NCBI GenBank assembly: GCA_026261815.1
Contig: JAMPIT010000484.1
Location: 16,776,501 to 16,840,500 of the forward strand
Length of the DNA stretch: 64,000 nucleotides
DNA from: Monarcha castaneiventris obscurior
Lineage: Eukaryota; Chordata; Aves; Passeriformes; Monarchidae
Reading direction: 5' to 3'
Shown here: positions 13,301 through 28,300 of the stretch, one piece after another
Position numbering within the stretch: the stretch's first letter is position 1
Layout of the letters: each line of letters starts with the position of its first letter
Made by a program: the position numbers and the translations under genes
Notes under the pieces: model-generated
Database searches by the model: none
The model's input: only the letters and a program-made list of their open reading frames with translations
What the model was told of the DNA's origin: nothing

Positions 13301-16300
13301 TTTGTTTTTGGCTGCAGTATCATAGTTACAACAGTTCAGTACTTGTCTTCTGCCCTGCATAAGAATTTCACGGAAACAGACTTCGATTTTAAAGTAAGAA
13401 TTGATTCAGAAAATGTTCTGACATCTTTTCAAACCGGCAGTAACAAAGGAACAGGAGCTGCCCTCTGCATTAGCTGATGATATTTGCAGCATTTATTAGA
13501 GTGTCTGTCAGGAAGATGACCTAACTGATAAAGGACAGGAATGGAATCTGCTGAGGAATTGATGGGAAGTAGAACAGATACAGTGTGAGATCAAATCAGG
13601 AAAATTGAGTCCCTCATAAAGGAAACAAGTAATTCCATAAGCATGGGGCTAATGGAGCCTGCTGTCTTCCAGAATGATGGATAATGCAATGTAAACTCAG
13701 GCACTGTTTTTCCTGAAGTTGGGGAATTCATGATCTTCCTCTCCCAGAGGTCTCTCTGGCTGCTGACATAAATCCTGGAGGAACACAGTATCCTAGGGAG
13801 TGTTGTCCCTGTGTCTGATGTAGTTGGAGATGGGCAGCAAGTTCAGTGTTAATAAGGAAAAGTGGCCAGACATGCATCTAGAGACGTATGGACACACCAA
13901 GTTGGCAAAAAAACTCATGTCTTTGGGAAAACAGACCAAATTATAGGGTTCTCATTCATGATATAAGGTGATTTCTGGGGATTCTTGGCAGATAAAATCT
14001 GTTTAACCTCCAGAAAAACAATTTAAAAGTTTGCTGAAGTCACCAGATTTATTCATTCTTGTGCTCTGGTGCAAAGAGGAAAACTCAGTGGCACTGCTTT
14101 TGAGGGGGTTTTAATTTCAGTTCCTGCCAAGGTTTAAATAATCCATTTGTATCCTTAAGAGTTAATTTGTATCTCCATAGTAAGAGACATTGATGAATTT
14201 GTGCCTTGATTACAGAAAGGAATCTCTCTTTCTCCACTTCTTTAACACTTACTCTTGGAGTGTAATGTTACAAAATTCCTTCCCTTGTCACAGGTGTGGA
14301 ACTCTTATTTCAGCCTGGCAGTTTTGTTCATAAACCAGCCGAGTCTCCAACTAGAAAATGCCACACCACCTAAGAGGAAGAAGATTCTGGATAAGTAAGG
14401 ACATGTTTTGTTGGGTTCCCACCTCAAAAAAGAGACTTTTTTTCCTACCATAAGTCTCTGTAATTTACTATGAAACCTGGGATGTGGAAATGCCTGGGAA
14501 ATGAATAAGTAGATCTCCCAATTCCATGTTCAGGGATTAGTCAAGTTGTTTGATATTCTTACATTGACATAAATGTGAATTAATTTTTTTAAACAATTTG
14601 ATTATTTTTTCACATCACTGCCTTGCCAGTTTTTGCTCCCTGGGCAGCTGTGTCTGTGTTCTCTCTCAGGTATGGTGATATGAGAGTGATGATGGCCTAT
14701 GAGCTCTTCAGCATGTGGCAGAACCTGGGTAAGTCTCTCCTCTCTCACCTGACAGCCAAAGCCAAAGGAAACCCCTGTTTCTGTCAGATTTTTAATTTTT
14801 TTTTAATGTTTTGTGGCATCACAGAATCCTTTGTTTCTCTGAAGAGAAGCAGTTCTCTTCTCCCACCAAAACTCTCTTTTACATTGTATTCTAGAGGAAA
14901 ATAACAAAATGTTTGCTGACAGAGATCACAAATACAAGGATATGAGAAGGGGTGAATCACTAAGAGAGCAAAGGAGTGGCACAAGTCAGATTAGATGACT
15001 TGATAATGTGGCTGCAAAATATTCACAAAGGCAAATACAAACATTTTATGTGTAGGAATATAGGTAGAAGGGCTGTTCAAGGAACCAAAGACTACAAATG
15101 TACCATGCTGATAATCAGCTGAAGGGGAGCTACCTGTAAAACGCCATGAGTAAAGAAGATTTTGTAATCTTTGAGAAAATACGTGAGAATCTGGAGTAAG
15201 AGAGAGGGACCATATTACTGTCACAGTGTTTTTCATAAGTTCACTTGATTCTAGATTAGTTTGCCCAGTCCTTCTTTCTACAGCTAAAAGAAACAACAAA
15301 ACACAAAAAAACATAAACCCAAGACAAGTTGGACAAAGTTCAGACAACAATCAGGAAGACTACAGAAGCAAGAAAACTGAATAAGCCTGGTCTGTCTTGC
15401 ACAACTAAAATGATACAGCCAGAACTGGTCACAGTTCAAAGGATCTGTGTGGAGAATAGAAGGTCCTCCAAGATAGAAGAGATCCAATACCCAGAAAATG
15501 ATGCTGGACAAACTCAACTGAGAAGTGAGAAGCCAGTTTTAGATGTGTAGATGCAGATATTTATCCCTGGACACTGTTCCAAATCAGGCTTTGTTGAGTT
15601 TCTCTCTGCAGCAGTGCACTAACGTGGCTCACAAGAGATTGTCAGCAAAGTGCCTCAGGTCCCTCCTGGAGCAGATCCATTTGGTCCCAGCCAAGGGCAG
15701 CTAGGAAGTCGAGACAGCACTGAGGACCAAGAGCTCTGTAGTTCTTTGAAATCTGAATGTGCTCTACTAATTACCATTGTTCTCACCAGCCCTTTCAAAA
15801 TCTTCAGAAATTAGAAGTAGGTACCCCTGGCTTCTTTTCCCCCACTTAGTATGTTTTAGTTCAGTTACATTTGACAGCTTGAATTCCTTTGCAAGTAAAA
15901 TGCACTGACAGTTTTTGCTGAAGGCTTTCACAGTGAACTTAAAAATGCTCTTAGAGACTTTGCAAGAAATGGTGTAAAGCAAATACTGATTTTTCATTCC
16001 TTTCAGGAAAAGAATGTTTGCTTTCATAATGCTCATGCCTACTACTTTGTACATGTCATTATTGCAAGGGTTCCCTGTTTTCTCAGTGACAGACAGCAAA
16101 GGCTTTTATTTGATTACAGTTGGTTTGTGTTGTACAGGTGAGCACAAGATTCACTTTATTCCGGGAATGATCGGCCCCTTTCTGGGTGTTACACTTGTTC
16201 CACAACCAGAAGTTCGGAATATCATGATCCCAATCTTCCATGACATGATGGACTGGGAGCAGAGGAAGAATGGCAACTTCAAACAGGTGAGGGCACTTCC

Positions 16301-19300
16301 CAAGCTTTCCTTTTCCTGCTCTGTCTGTCTGCAGTGTCCAGCTGGAAGCTGATGTTGATCTGTTTCTGACTGTGAAGATGTCATGTAAATATATATAAAA
16401 TAGAAAATTTGAGACCTACTTCATAAAACTATCACAAGGACCCCCAAGATTGTTTAACCAGTGCAAACTGCATTTCCTTTCAACATGGGGAAGAGGAGGG
16501 ATGTGCTCAGCACATCACAGACAGGGAAAAGAATTGTGTAAGTGCTGGGCTGTCACTGCTCCCACTGGTTTCACTTAGATTATTAGTCAGCCATGAAATG
16601 GGTCAGACTGAGAACCAAAAATGGGGATGTAAAGATTTAGCCAGTATTTGTGAAAACAGTGCTCTCTGCTTCTCTGTCTTCAATTTGCAGCTAGGAAGTG
16701 GTATTGTGTAATTAAATCATTATACCATGCCTTGAAACAGACTTGGTGGCTGTTTTTATTTTCAGAAATTGCAGCAGCTCTCCTGGAAGGGTTAAGTCCA
16801 ACAAGAGCTCTGCAGTTTCCACCTGCTGTGAGCTGTGATTGCAAATCAGGGAGAGAAATCTTCATCATTCTGTTTCCCAGTCATGGTCAGAGAACTGCTT
16901 AGATTTTCCACTGCAGACCAGATCCCCGAAGTGCAGAGCATTGCTAATGAAGGATGGGTTTGGACTGGGTCCTCATCTGAGAGTGTTTCATTGTCATTGT
17001 GCTGGGGCAATACTGAGGGCAAGTATCTGCAGAGAAGTGCTCTCTGGGAGTAAATCACCATTACATTATCATAATTCATGTGATTAATTATTTGCACAGT
17101 CATTAAAATGCCAGATCCAATCTATCATTCCAGGAGAATAGCAGACCTTTCCCATAACCTGATCTATTGAAGGCTGTGTGGAAAAGTATTTTCAGGAGCT
17201 TGTTTTTCTTCCTCTTCAACTCCCGTGACTGCTACGATTGTTATTATTTATTATTTATTATTATTATTATTGCAATGGCATTTTGATCATAGTCCTCTTT
17301 CCACCTGTTTTAGCATAACAATAGAACAGTCTTTCTCTGGAATTTATAGTAATAAGCATCTACAGTCACCTTTGAGCTTCTGGGCCTATTTATATTTTCT
17401 GTATCAAGATGAACTCTTCATAATCTTCATTTAATTTTTATACTCACTAATGTATTCTAAACTACAGCTCCAAGAATATTTCTTAAATTACTTGTAGAGC
17501 AAATTTCCACACTGTTTTGTGAAGCATATATTGTAACTTTCTGAGGTCAAAGATGAAATAATCATCTGTATTAGTGAGAATGAAATACACAGTTAAATAC
17601 CACAAGAGATAATAAACCTCATTAACATTATCTGCTGGAGCCAGGGAGTTATTTGCTTTCCAGTGTAATGCTGGGTAGCTGCACACAGGCATTACTGATT
17701 TCTGTTGTCACTGCAGATCACAAACAAAGGGAGGGTTTTTTTAATTGTGAGCTTCTCTTCACCATTTGAATATTCACTTGTTTGTCGGAAAATATAAAAC
17801 CCCTGAAAATTCATTTTCAAGCCCTTTTCAGTTCTCTTCAGTAGTTCATGTTTTAACAAGGTTGTTTTTCAGCAAGGCTGGATAACAATAGAGTCTGATT
17901 CAGGGATGAAATCAGGTCTCCCTTTAATGACTTCAGCAGCAAGAGCACCAAGCCCATTTGTGTGTCACTGGCTGATTTGTTTTTCCTTCCCATCTTTACT
18001 TCCTTTGCAATTTGGCAGCTGAAAAACATAGAGAAGCTCAAACTATGCTTCATGTTTAAGTAATTCTGCAAACAGTTTCAGCCTTTAGGAGCCTCTGTGT
18101 TCACTAGTAGTGAAACTGTTTTCTGGAAGATTTCAGACTACATGAAATTGTTTTGTTTAATGTTACATACGTTGATTTCTGCACTTGAATCAATTTTATC
18201 AGAATAGCTGATATCACACTTGATATTTAGGGTAGGAATTAATATGTATTCAAAATCTTTGTAAGAGAAACACAATGATGCTGGTGTGGCCTTTTATGTA
18301 AGTGAAAGAAAAAGCAGAAGTGTCATATAATCATAGAGAAGCTTAAAAAGTGGGGTTTAATGAACAAATAATCTTCCAATATAATAATGCCTGGATGACT
18401 GCAAATCAATTACCCACCAGCAGAACCACCACAGCAGAGCAGTGGTGCTGGATATTCTGTTGTAGCTCAGGATCCAGTTTACCTGATGTGCTGGTTCATG
18501 GGAAGTGTTTCTGAGTGCTGGATTTGGTTGTTTCTTCCTGCAGGTGGAAGCAGAGTTGATTGACAAGCTGGACAGCCTGGTGTCCGAAGGAAAAGGTGAT
18601 GAGAACTACAGGGAACTCTTCAGCCTGCTGTAAGCTTTGCCAGTTCGTGCTCCTCGTGTTGTGCAGGGCCACTGCAAGGGTCCAGGCACTGATCTGTGCA
18701 GCCACAGATCTTTGGGGAGGGCAGGAAAGGCTTCCTGGCAGTTTCCATGGAATGGCTCAGCGAACCAAAGCTGAAAATAATAGAGAGACCTAAATTCTTC
18801 TTTGTCTTCTCTCTGTGGCACCTAATAAAGGGCTGCACAGGTTATCATCCTCCTATCAAAAATTCATTTGCTGGAGGAGCCAGGGCCCCTCTCTTTTGAT
18901 AACAGTGAGATTGTTTAGAGACACAGTGCACTATCTACAGAGTCAGGCCTTGTTCGAGCAAAGGAGATTTTCCTCAGCATTTTCCTTTGCTTCTTCCTAT
19001 TTTTGAAGGCCATGTTTTGGTTGGCTCAACAGTTGCTTCCTCCAGAGTCCATTGTGACACTGTATTTCCACTTCCCTTCACACCAACAATTTGTACTAGG
19101 AAGGATAAACTTGAAGATTTTATGTCTGCCTTTACACTTCACTACCTTTGATTACTGATCTGTCTCCAAATTTCACTGAGTGTTCCTAGTTTGTTTTGAA
19201 AGGAGTTATTTTGAACTCCTGACAGTCCAGAGCACTTAACCCAAATTTTTTAATACTCCAATGAGCCAGAGAGATCATTAGCAGAATTTTAGCCATATAT

Positions 19301-22300
19301 TCCAGATAATTTTACATGGCCCCTAATAGCACACTGTGTTTGAGGCGTAAACCTTTGTTTTGCTGGAACCAATAATTCCATTTCTGAATTTGCAATTGCA
19401 CATTCATTCATTTCAAGCTAGATAAGCCTGCCCATCCCATGTGCTTATCCTCAGGAAGTATGGAAATGTATTCAGTTTGGATTTGTGTATATTCAGCCTT
19501 GGGAAGTCTTGGATCTTATGTGTACAGATAATGTAAGTCTATTTCAGGGATAAAGGAAAGGAAATATCTATTCTTTTTTTAATTCACCTGGCAAGAGGAA
19601 TAGTGTGCCTTTGCTCCAGTTGAAGACATTTGTTACATGAAATGTTAAGAATTCAAGGGCTGTAGGTTTTTACTCATTTTTAGATGATAGTGATTGGATG
19701 TTTTACCAAGAAACACAGCCTGGAATTCCAGCAACCTTTTAGTTTATATGTACCACTGATTTGTCTGAGAACAATATGAGAAAACAACTTGAAGAAAAAA
19801 TGTCATAAATTAGTAAATGCTGTGTGAAAAAAACAGTTGACCCTGAATTCTACTGCCTCAACTCTACTGCTGAAAAGGGAATTGGCTCCCTCAGCTGTGA
19901 ATCATCCCAGTACTGAAGAGTTTGCTTCTTTGGAGGATGTGGCACCCAACAGAATTTCTTTCCCAGAATTGGGAAGTTCTTTGACTGGAAATCCAGTTTC
20001 AGGAAACTAGCATGTAAATTTGCTTTCTTTCTACATTTTTTAAACACAATGTTTATTGTTCTCATTCCAGCCTTCTCTCTTCCTTCACTGTGTGAGATGG
20101 GTGCTCACTGTATTGTCTATGCTAGGCAGGAGCAGATTGCTTTTATTTCCAGTTTAAATACATTGTGATTCAGAGTTGCTTGGTTGCTGATTAGAAGTGA
20201 AAGTTTATGGAGGGATGAGCAAAGAAGAAATACTTGCAGTAGGTTTGAACTCCTTTTCAGTTTCTGACTGCTGCTAGCAGTATTTAAGCTACAGGTAGTA
20301 ATGTGGGAATCAAGTACTGCCATGAGTGTTGGTCTTTTTCATACCTGTTAAAAATGGAAATGTGAGGATATTTTCCCTTCTCCTGTCAGTTCTGTAATTT
20401 CCTTGTCTTTGCTTCATGCTGCCTGGAGTAGAACCCAACTCTTTGGGCCTTATCCCAGGTAAGATGGTAATTCTTCCGCAGTTGGTTTTATGAGGGAGAA
20501 ACCAAGTTGTCTGTATCAGTCTGCATGCACTGTACCATTTCCCTGGAAGCCTCACCTGCTGTCTTTCCATGTCCAGTTTGCTGGAGAAGATTGAGCAGGA
20601 AACCTGGCGGGAGACTGGGATCTCCTTTGTCACGTCGGTCACGCGCCTCATGGAGCGTCTGCTGGACTACAGGTACCTGGCACAGCCATAACACGTCCTA
20701 AGCATCAGAAATCTGTAAAGACATGGTACCACATTCCTGCAGGGAATATTTGTATTCACTGTCATGCTGCATCCATGAAAGCCTAACTCATCACTGCTGG
20801 GTTCTGAGCAAACATCCCAAATCCTCATCTCCAGAGCCCTTATTCTCATTCTTGTGTGCTCATTCCTGATAGTTTTGTACTAAGGTTTATTTGGGTTGCT
20901 AAAACATTAATTCCTTCTTTCACTGAAATGATCTCACCTAATTCAGCAAAATAGATGCTCAATGCAAGAGTGATCCCCAAAGCCTCACTGAAGCAAGGTG
21001 TGCTGAATGCTTCATGCAGGGCTGGAGAACTTCCATCTGGGAGCTCTGACACATCAGCTGGTGGCTCATGGGCAAGATTTCACTATAAATTAAGCAGCCT
21101 TGGTTTAGTTTTGAACTGAAGTTTGCAGTAGTTGTGTCAATGCAGCTGAGCTTTGACTTAGTTAGAGGGAAATATTTTAACTTTAGATTTATATATACAC
21201 ACACACTCAGAGGGTTTTTTTTTAATAATAGACAATTTGAACCTATATAGAACTGCCCCAGATATTTCTATCTTTAGCCTACTGACAAGAGTTCAAATAG
21301 TTTTTTCTTCTGCTGCTGCTCATTAGAGGTGAAACCCTCTGACTAGGCTGGGTGTTCTGCAGTCCCAAATCCTTTTCTGTGCCTTTTAGTTTGCTCTTTT
21401 TGTTATCCCTACCACCTTGATCCAATCTCCTGTTTTTTTCCTGGCAACAACTGCTCTACAACTACTGTGCACAACCAGGTACTGGAGACACATTTAAAGG
21501 GAATGCAGGGGAGCTGCCTGGGGGCTTTTTTAGGGGAGGGGGGCAAAGTGGGGGGTGTTGCGGGGTTTTGGTTTTTTGTTTTTTAATGATAAACAGCTGC
21601 CAGCAAGGCAGCTTTGACACACAGATCCACATTTCCATGCTTAATTGAGAAACATACCAGTTTTTAAATTGATTTTTAATCTGCAGCACATTTGTCACTC
21701 CCAGAGCAGAACAGGGAACTGAAATGTGGCAGAAATGTGGCATTGGAATTTGGAAATACACAGGCATCTCTTAGAGTCCAGCTGCCAGTTGGTAGCTGTA
21801 GTAGTTCTCAAGATAGTTTACTGTGTCACTGCTTTAAAAAATTAATCTTTTGTTCTGTTTGAACAGAAATCATTTCTAAAATATTCCAGAAACTAAAGAT
21901 AAATTTTGTGATTTGACTTACCTATGCAAAAGTTAGAAATCTAGTCTAAATCCCTCAGGCTGTATCTTTCAGTGAGCCACACCACACTGCAGAGCTGCAT
22001 TTATGGAAGCCAACCCTTTGACTAGGACTAAATGTTTACATCTGGATAAATAGGAGTTTTTTTACTTTTATAGTAGATCTTGCATTCAGATTATTTTTGA
22101 CCACTGTTGTCTGATTTTTGTTCAGGTTCTTGTAATAAATGAAGGAACAGTCATTTCAGGTGCTTGTTCTCAGATGCAAGGGGACACTCAGTTCTCACAT
22201 CATTTAAGCCGTAACATGGAAATTTTTCTTAGAGGAACTTTATTAAATGAAGTATATGATTATCTGTTGTTTGTCATCCAGGGAAACTCTGGAAGATAAG

Positions 22301-25300
22301 AGAACTTCAGATTTATTTTAAAAGGACTGTTTTTGCAGGTGTTTGCTTCAACATTGCTTTGCTTTCTTAGGGACTGTATGAAAGGAGATGAAACAGAAAA
22401 CAAGAAAATCGGCTGCACTGTTAACCTTATGGTAAAGATGTTTCCTTTATCTCTTTGTGATACTGTGCAATGTTGTAGAAACTGGGATGGGAAAGGCTGG
22501 GATAGGAATCTGTGTCAGGAAAGTGTAGCTTCAGAATCCAAGCACTGGGATGACAGAAGAGAATGAGGATTGTGAGGATCCTCTGGAGGCTCTGGTCCGA
22601 CTCGCTGCTTAAAGCAGGGCCAGACAGGTCAGGCTCTTCAGGGCTGTGTCCAGCTGAGTTTGTGTATCCCCCTGACAGAGGTTCTACAACCTCTCTCACC
22701 TCTTCTTTCAGCTTTTGACTACCTTCATTTTGGAAAAAAAATCATGCCATGATAAAATGAGTGGGTTAGATCAGTGTGAATGTGAAAAGAATTATTACTT
22801 TTCTTTCCCAATAAGAATGTGTTGTCTTTTCAATAACTTTGCACATGCAGCAATGCTGCTGAGTGCTTGAATGAAGGGAGAGTCTCAAGAGTAGCAACTC
22901 TGATTTTTCTTCCACAGAATTTCTACAAATCTGAGATTAACAAGGAGGAGATGTACATCCGCTATATCCACAAGCTGTGTGACATGCACCTGCAGGCTGA
23001 GAACTACACAGGTGAGGGAGACATTCCACACACTCTGCTTGAAATCCTCATGACATTTTTTAACTCTCCCAATGTTACATAATATCTGGTTCATTCTTTC
23101 GGAAAAAATTTGCATGAATCAGTTATGGCAGTGGGGAAGGCAAGAAGCTGAGGCCCAGCTTCTTCCCTCAAGTTAAACACTGTCTGGTTTTGCCTGCAGG
23201 ACCGTATGATTATTGCATTACACTCCAAATTTTACATTAAAGTGTTCTTTGAAGAAGATGGATCAAAAAAAAAATCACAACAGCAGAATGAAATTTAGAG
23301 GGAGATTAGCAAAACTTCCATTATATTATCACTTGTCATATTTCCTTGCATTGCAGTGCTGAGGGAACACTTGGAACGTGTATGGACTCTAATGCTGTGT
23401 TGTCCAAGCTCTGTTTACAGCTGCAGGCCCCAAATCTAGTTACAGATCTGAACATGTGCCTGTGCATTTAAATCAAGTAGCTGGTAAAAAGAAACTTGAC
23501 AGATTTGTACCTAAAAATCGTGTGCTGCTATTTTAAGTAATTGAATAATTTAATGGTCCTCTAAGACTTGAGGTTTTTTCCTCAAACCATAAATCAGAAA
23601 TCGCAGACTGTTTCAGAAGCAGGTCTGTGACCTTTCAGTATTGGCTGTGTTGATCTGCTATCATTGATTCAGTGTTCCATAATTGCCTTTCCTACAGAGG
23701 CTGCATTCACTTTGCTTTTGTACTGTGAGTTGCTCCAGTGGGAGGACAGACCTCTGAGAGAGTTCCTGCATTACCCATCTCAGTCAGAGTGGCAACGTAA
23801 GGAAGGTCTGTGCCGTAAGATTATCCATTACTTCAACAAAGGGAAGGTATGCCAACTTCTTCTCTCTTCCAGCAGCTTCCTTCCCTTTTCCTGATTGACT
23901 TAGGGCTTGCAAGCCATCATCTCAGTGCAGTAGTCTGGAAGTAAATTTGTATCAAAAGGGTTTATGACATGACAAATTGGCTCTCTGGACAAAAATAGCA
24001 GATGAGAAAAGGTATTTCATTATGTATGGCATTTGGAGCAGGTTAGGGAGGCCAAGAGGACAAACGCCAAAACATTTTTAAACCTTTAAGCCAAGCCTTG
24101 GATCAGCTGATGTGGCAGAATGCCAGGTCCTCAGCTCTTGGGGGGTGGGATTGCATTTGGTAGCTGTCTATGCAAACTGCTGTGCTATGACTCACTTGAG
24201 GACTTCTTTTGTGCTTAACCTACCCAGGGAAATGGCAGGCCAAGTGCTGTAGGGGTCTCTTTATTGAAAAATATTTAAGTCCTTTCAGTGTCACTTATTT
24301 TAAAGCGATTTTCAATTAAAGTGCAGTTCCATCCACTGCACAAGAAGAAAATCAATCCATTTCAATTTCATATATTGAGTATGGGTTTTCTACAGTTAAT
24401 TATATTTTTTTTCAATTACTGCAGAGCTAGATGTTTTAGTCCCTTGTGTCATGGCGTTTTGGGAACATTTCAGAGGTGAACCTTAAAAGTGACATCACCT
24501 GTTAGAGTATTTTCAAATTTTTCCCTTCTCTAGGAAAATTCCTACAGCTTATGTTCTTGGGAGATCACATCTGTATGCGTGCCTCGGGGTTGATTTTGCC
24601 TGTGATGGCAATGACAGTGGCATTAAATACAAATGTGAGTTGTTGTCATATGGGGCTGCCATTGCAGATAATTCTTCCCTAGTCCTGGCACAGGGAGTTG
24701 TGTATGGCAGAAACATTCTCTACAGAACCTGGGAAAGTCAGATTCCTCTGTGAAGGAAGAAATGGTCCATTTATGAGGAAGTGATTAAGATTTTTTTTTG
24801 TGTGTCTGCCAGAGTTGCTCTTTTGTGACAACACTGCATATGGTTCTCTCATTTCAGAAATTTTTGGGGATTTTCAGACTGCACTTAAAAATAAATTACT
24901 GGCTTGTGCAAATATTGCAGTACTGTACTGTCTGAGTAGACAAAGATGGCAGAGACACTATGGAAAGCAAGTGAGCATTTATTCTTGACAAAAACAGGGA
25001 ATCCATATACACAGTGAAGGAGAGTAAAAATTGACTGATGTAATTAGGCTATAAAACTCCTAAAAGATTATATAAAGTGTTAACCTCTTGAGGTTTTCTC
25101 CCCACTGGATGTTTTTGGAGTTACTTGATTTGTGTTTTAATCCTCCTTTATTACAAATGGTAGCTGAATGATTAAATAATCCACTTAAGCAGTTTGTATG
25201 TCACTCAGACTGTGGAAGTGAAAGATGCTGAGAAGCCAAATCCTCCTTTTCAGCACTCTTGCTGTGTGACAGGGAGCAGCTCAGGGAATGGAAGAAACCT

Positions 25301-28300
25301 GCTTCCCTCTACTTGTGTCTGACAGCTGCTTTCTGCACTATCCTGAGATGGTCCCTCCTCAGGTCCTGCACAGTGGGATTTGTTGGTGTCCTTCAGTTGC
25401 ATTTCCAGAGTTCCATTTCTCGTGCTGCTCCTGGGCCTTCCACGAAGTGAGGGTGGCAAGGCAGAGTGTAAAGGGTGGAAAAATTCTGCATTTGTTAATA
25501 GGAAAATTTTCTCCTATTTCCTCCCCCAAGAGTGGGAGGAAAACTGGCCACAGGAGTGTCTTGTGACATGCCAGTGGCAAAGCCCATGGCAGGCCTGGGT
25601 GCTGCAGTGGGTGCAGAACTGAGTGACTCCCACCCTCAGCAGCGTCAGCAGCAGCCCTGTGCTGGGAAAGAACATGGTGTTCCAAGGCCCTTTTAGCCTT
25701 CCCTGGTCATGTGCTCCTTCCAGCTGATTTCTGCTAGGCTGTGAATTGGTTTATGGCTCAGCTGGCAGCGTGTGCAAGCACATAACTTAAAATGAAGATA
25801 TTTTTAACCCACAGTTACAATTTTGTCTGTTAAAACTCAAAAGTTCTCTAGTTAAAGACATCTGTGAATGGAACAGTTTGAACCTGACTGATGATGTTTC
25901 TGCACGGCAGTAGCTTGAAAACTACACAACCCTTTTCTGTCCAGTTTGCTGCCTAATTTATTAACTGACAATTCTGAGCAGCTCCCACCACGGCACTGCA
26001 GGGTCTGTTCTCCTTAGTGCCAGCCAAGGGTGCACAGAGATCCAAAGCACTGTTTCCAAAGCACTTAGTTTTTGATCATGTGCTCCATACCCAACACATG
26101 AAATAATTTCTCTTGTGTACCCTCATGGGAATCATTTCCAAAAGAAATCTGCACATTGAGATGTAAATAAATAATGGCTGGCATTCAGAAGGGTTGATTG
26201 TCTCTACCTGTGCCCCTTGTGTGCAGTCAAGTGAGAGTTGCTGGTGCCATAGGAGAAAGCTGCAATAAATGTCCTATGAACGTGGCTTTCAAGTAATACA
26301 CAACATGCAAACACATCAGAGGTCAGCAGAACAGAAAGCACTAATGAGGGAAATTACCAGTGTGGACATCGGGAAGTTATTTGAAGAGGGAAATGACACT
26401 TGCATGTCACATGGAATTACATATTAAATATCTATACTGTGAAGATGTTACTCATTAACATCACAGATTTTAAAAGTGAGGCTCCAATGACTTGGATATC
26501 CATTCATTCCTTTTCCTTCCAAGTATCTACAAACCCCTTTCTCTTCAGGAAGTTACCTGTGTATTGTTTTTCTTCACTTCTCTAGCTCGACTTGTATCCG
26601 CAGAATACTCAGGTAGCACAGTGGAATTTCTTGTGGTGGTGTGGAAACTGAAACAAAGAGAGAGCCTGAGTTAGGATGACAGGAATGGTATCAAGGTACA
26701 TGTAGAAGAGGTAGTATAAAGAGAAATCAGATGTGGTTACATGTTGTTAATTTAATTGACATCAGAAAAGGAGCATGAAAAGGTTCCATCCCTCAGATCA
26801 CCTGCAGGGAAAACAGCCAGCGAGCTTTCTGCTTCTGTCCAGAACACAGATTAGAGAGTTAGGTAGGCTTTAGTCACAGCATCCCATTTGGAAGCAAGAC
26901 TGCTCACACTCTCTGTGGAAAAAAAAGCCATTTATTCCTGGCCAGATGTTTTAGAAGAGACTTTTCTTTTCTATCCTTTCAAGTGAACATAGATCAGCTG
27001 AGGACTGAGAATCTGTATATAATATCTCTGTGAAGAATTCTGCAACCTATAAAAAAATGCAGTGGTGTTTGAGTTTGCAGATACAAACACTTAACTTGAC
27101 TATTGCTGATTATAATTCAGTGGATCCTTTTGTGTGTTATGGACTTGGACAACCCATGGCAAAAATCCTGTTAATTTGAGATCACAAGTACCTCAGTAAT
27201 ATTCAGAGCACTCAAGAAACTGGTCTTCCAGTTCCTTTCCTTTTATATCTATTGTTTTGATCTAAATGAATCTCAGGCATCCCATTCTCCCAAACTACAA
27301 ATACTATCAGAATATCCAAATTGATTCTAATACAATTTTTATTTAGCAATTTTTTATTGATGTTTTTGTAATTAACTGAAGCTAAAGAGTTGCAGTAAGG
27401 CAGTGGTAGTAAGGATGAGAGAACAGATACTATGAATATGGGCCTAAAGGGAAACACTGTGAAGTACCTCATACATTAAATCAGTGTAGAGATTCACTTT
27501 TTTATGTGAAGGTACATGTAACCAGAAAAACTGTTTCCATATTAAGAGCTAGTATTTTACATAATTGCTGTTAATGATTTATCAGTAATTTACAATATTA
27601 CTATTAATATTCTTAAAACTTAAGGTGATAGTCTAACTCACACATTAATTTTGTTTTCACTACAGCAGGGTGCCAAGTAAAACAACTGGCAAATTAGCCC
27701 AGTAATGCATAATAAAAATTAATCCAGTAAAGGTTCAACTGAGACCTTGGTGTTCTAAATCCTTTACCATAAGCATGGTAAGAAACAGCCACTACCCCAA
27801 AAGGCTTCCAGTCTGTGGAGGTAAAAGGTGGTGGAAGAGGAGATTTCAGTGTAAAACAAGCTCTCTAAAAAGCCCCTTGAGCTAACAGGAGAGTCTGTCT
27901 CTGTGTGGGTGTGCCCAAAGTGGGTTTCTCCCTCCTGATCTCTGGGATGATGAGTATGGTGTGCTAGGAGAGATTTATTGTGTGGGATTGGGAGCTTAAG
28001 AAATGAGTGTGGCTTTCTGAATATGGATATTGACTCACTGCAGTAATGCAGGTCAGTTCTGAGGATGTTTTGTCTGTGTATTGCAGTGTTCCCACTGCCT
28101 GGGAGTTTGTACTTTCAGTGGGAATGAACAGCCTGGGAAGGGGAGTGCTTTGCTGGGGAGCCAAGCCCTAACTCTGTACTCCAGGGAGTTCTAGTGCAGG
28201 AAGCAAAGGAGCTGTTGGGGGTGGGTTGAAGGGGTGTCTAGCAAGAAGAAAAATTGTTAGTTTTATTATCATTCTCCAGATAAGTTCCCAGTCTCATAAA

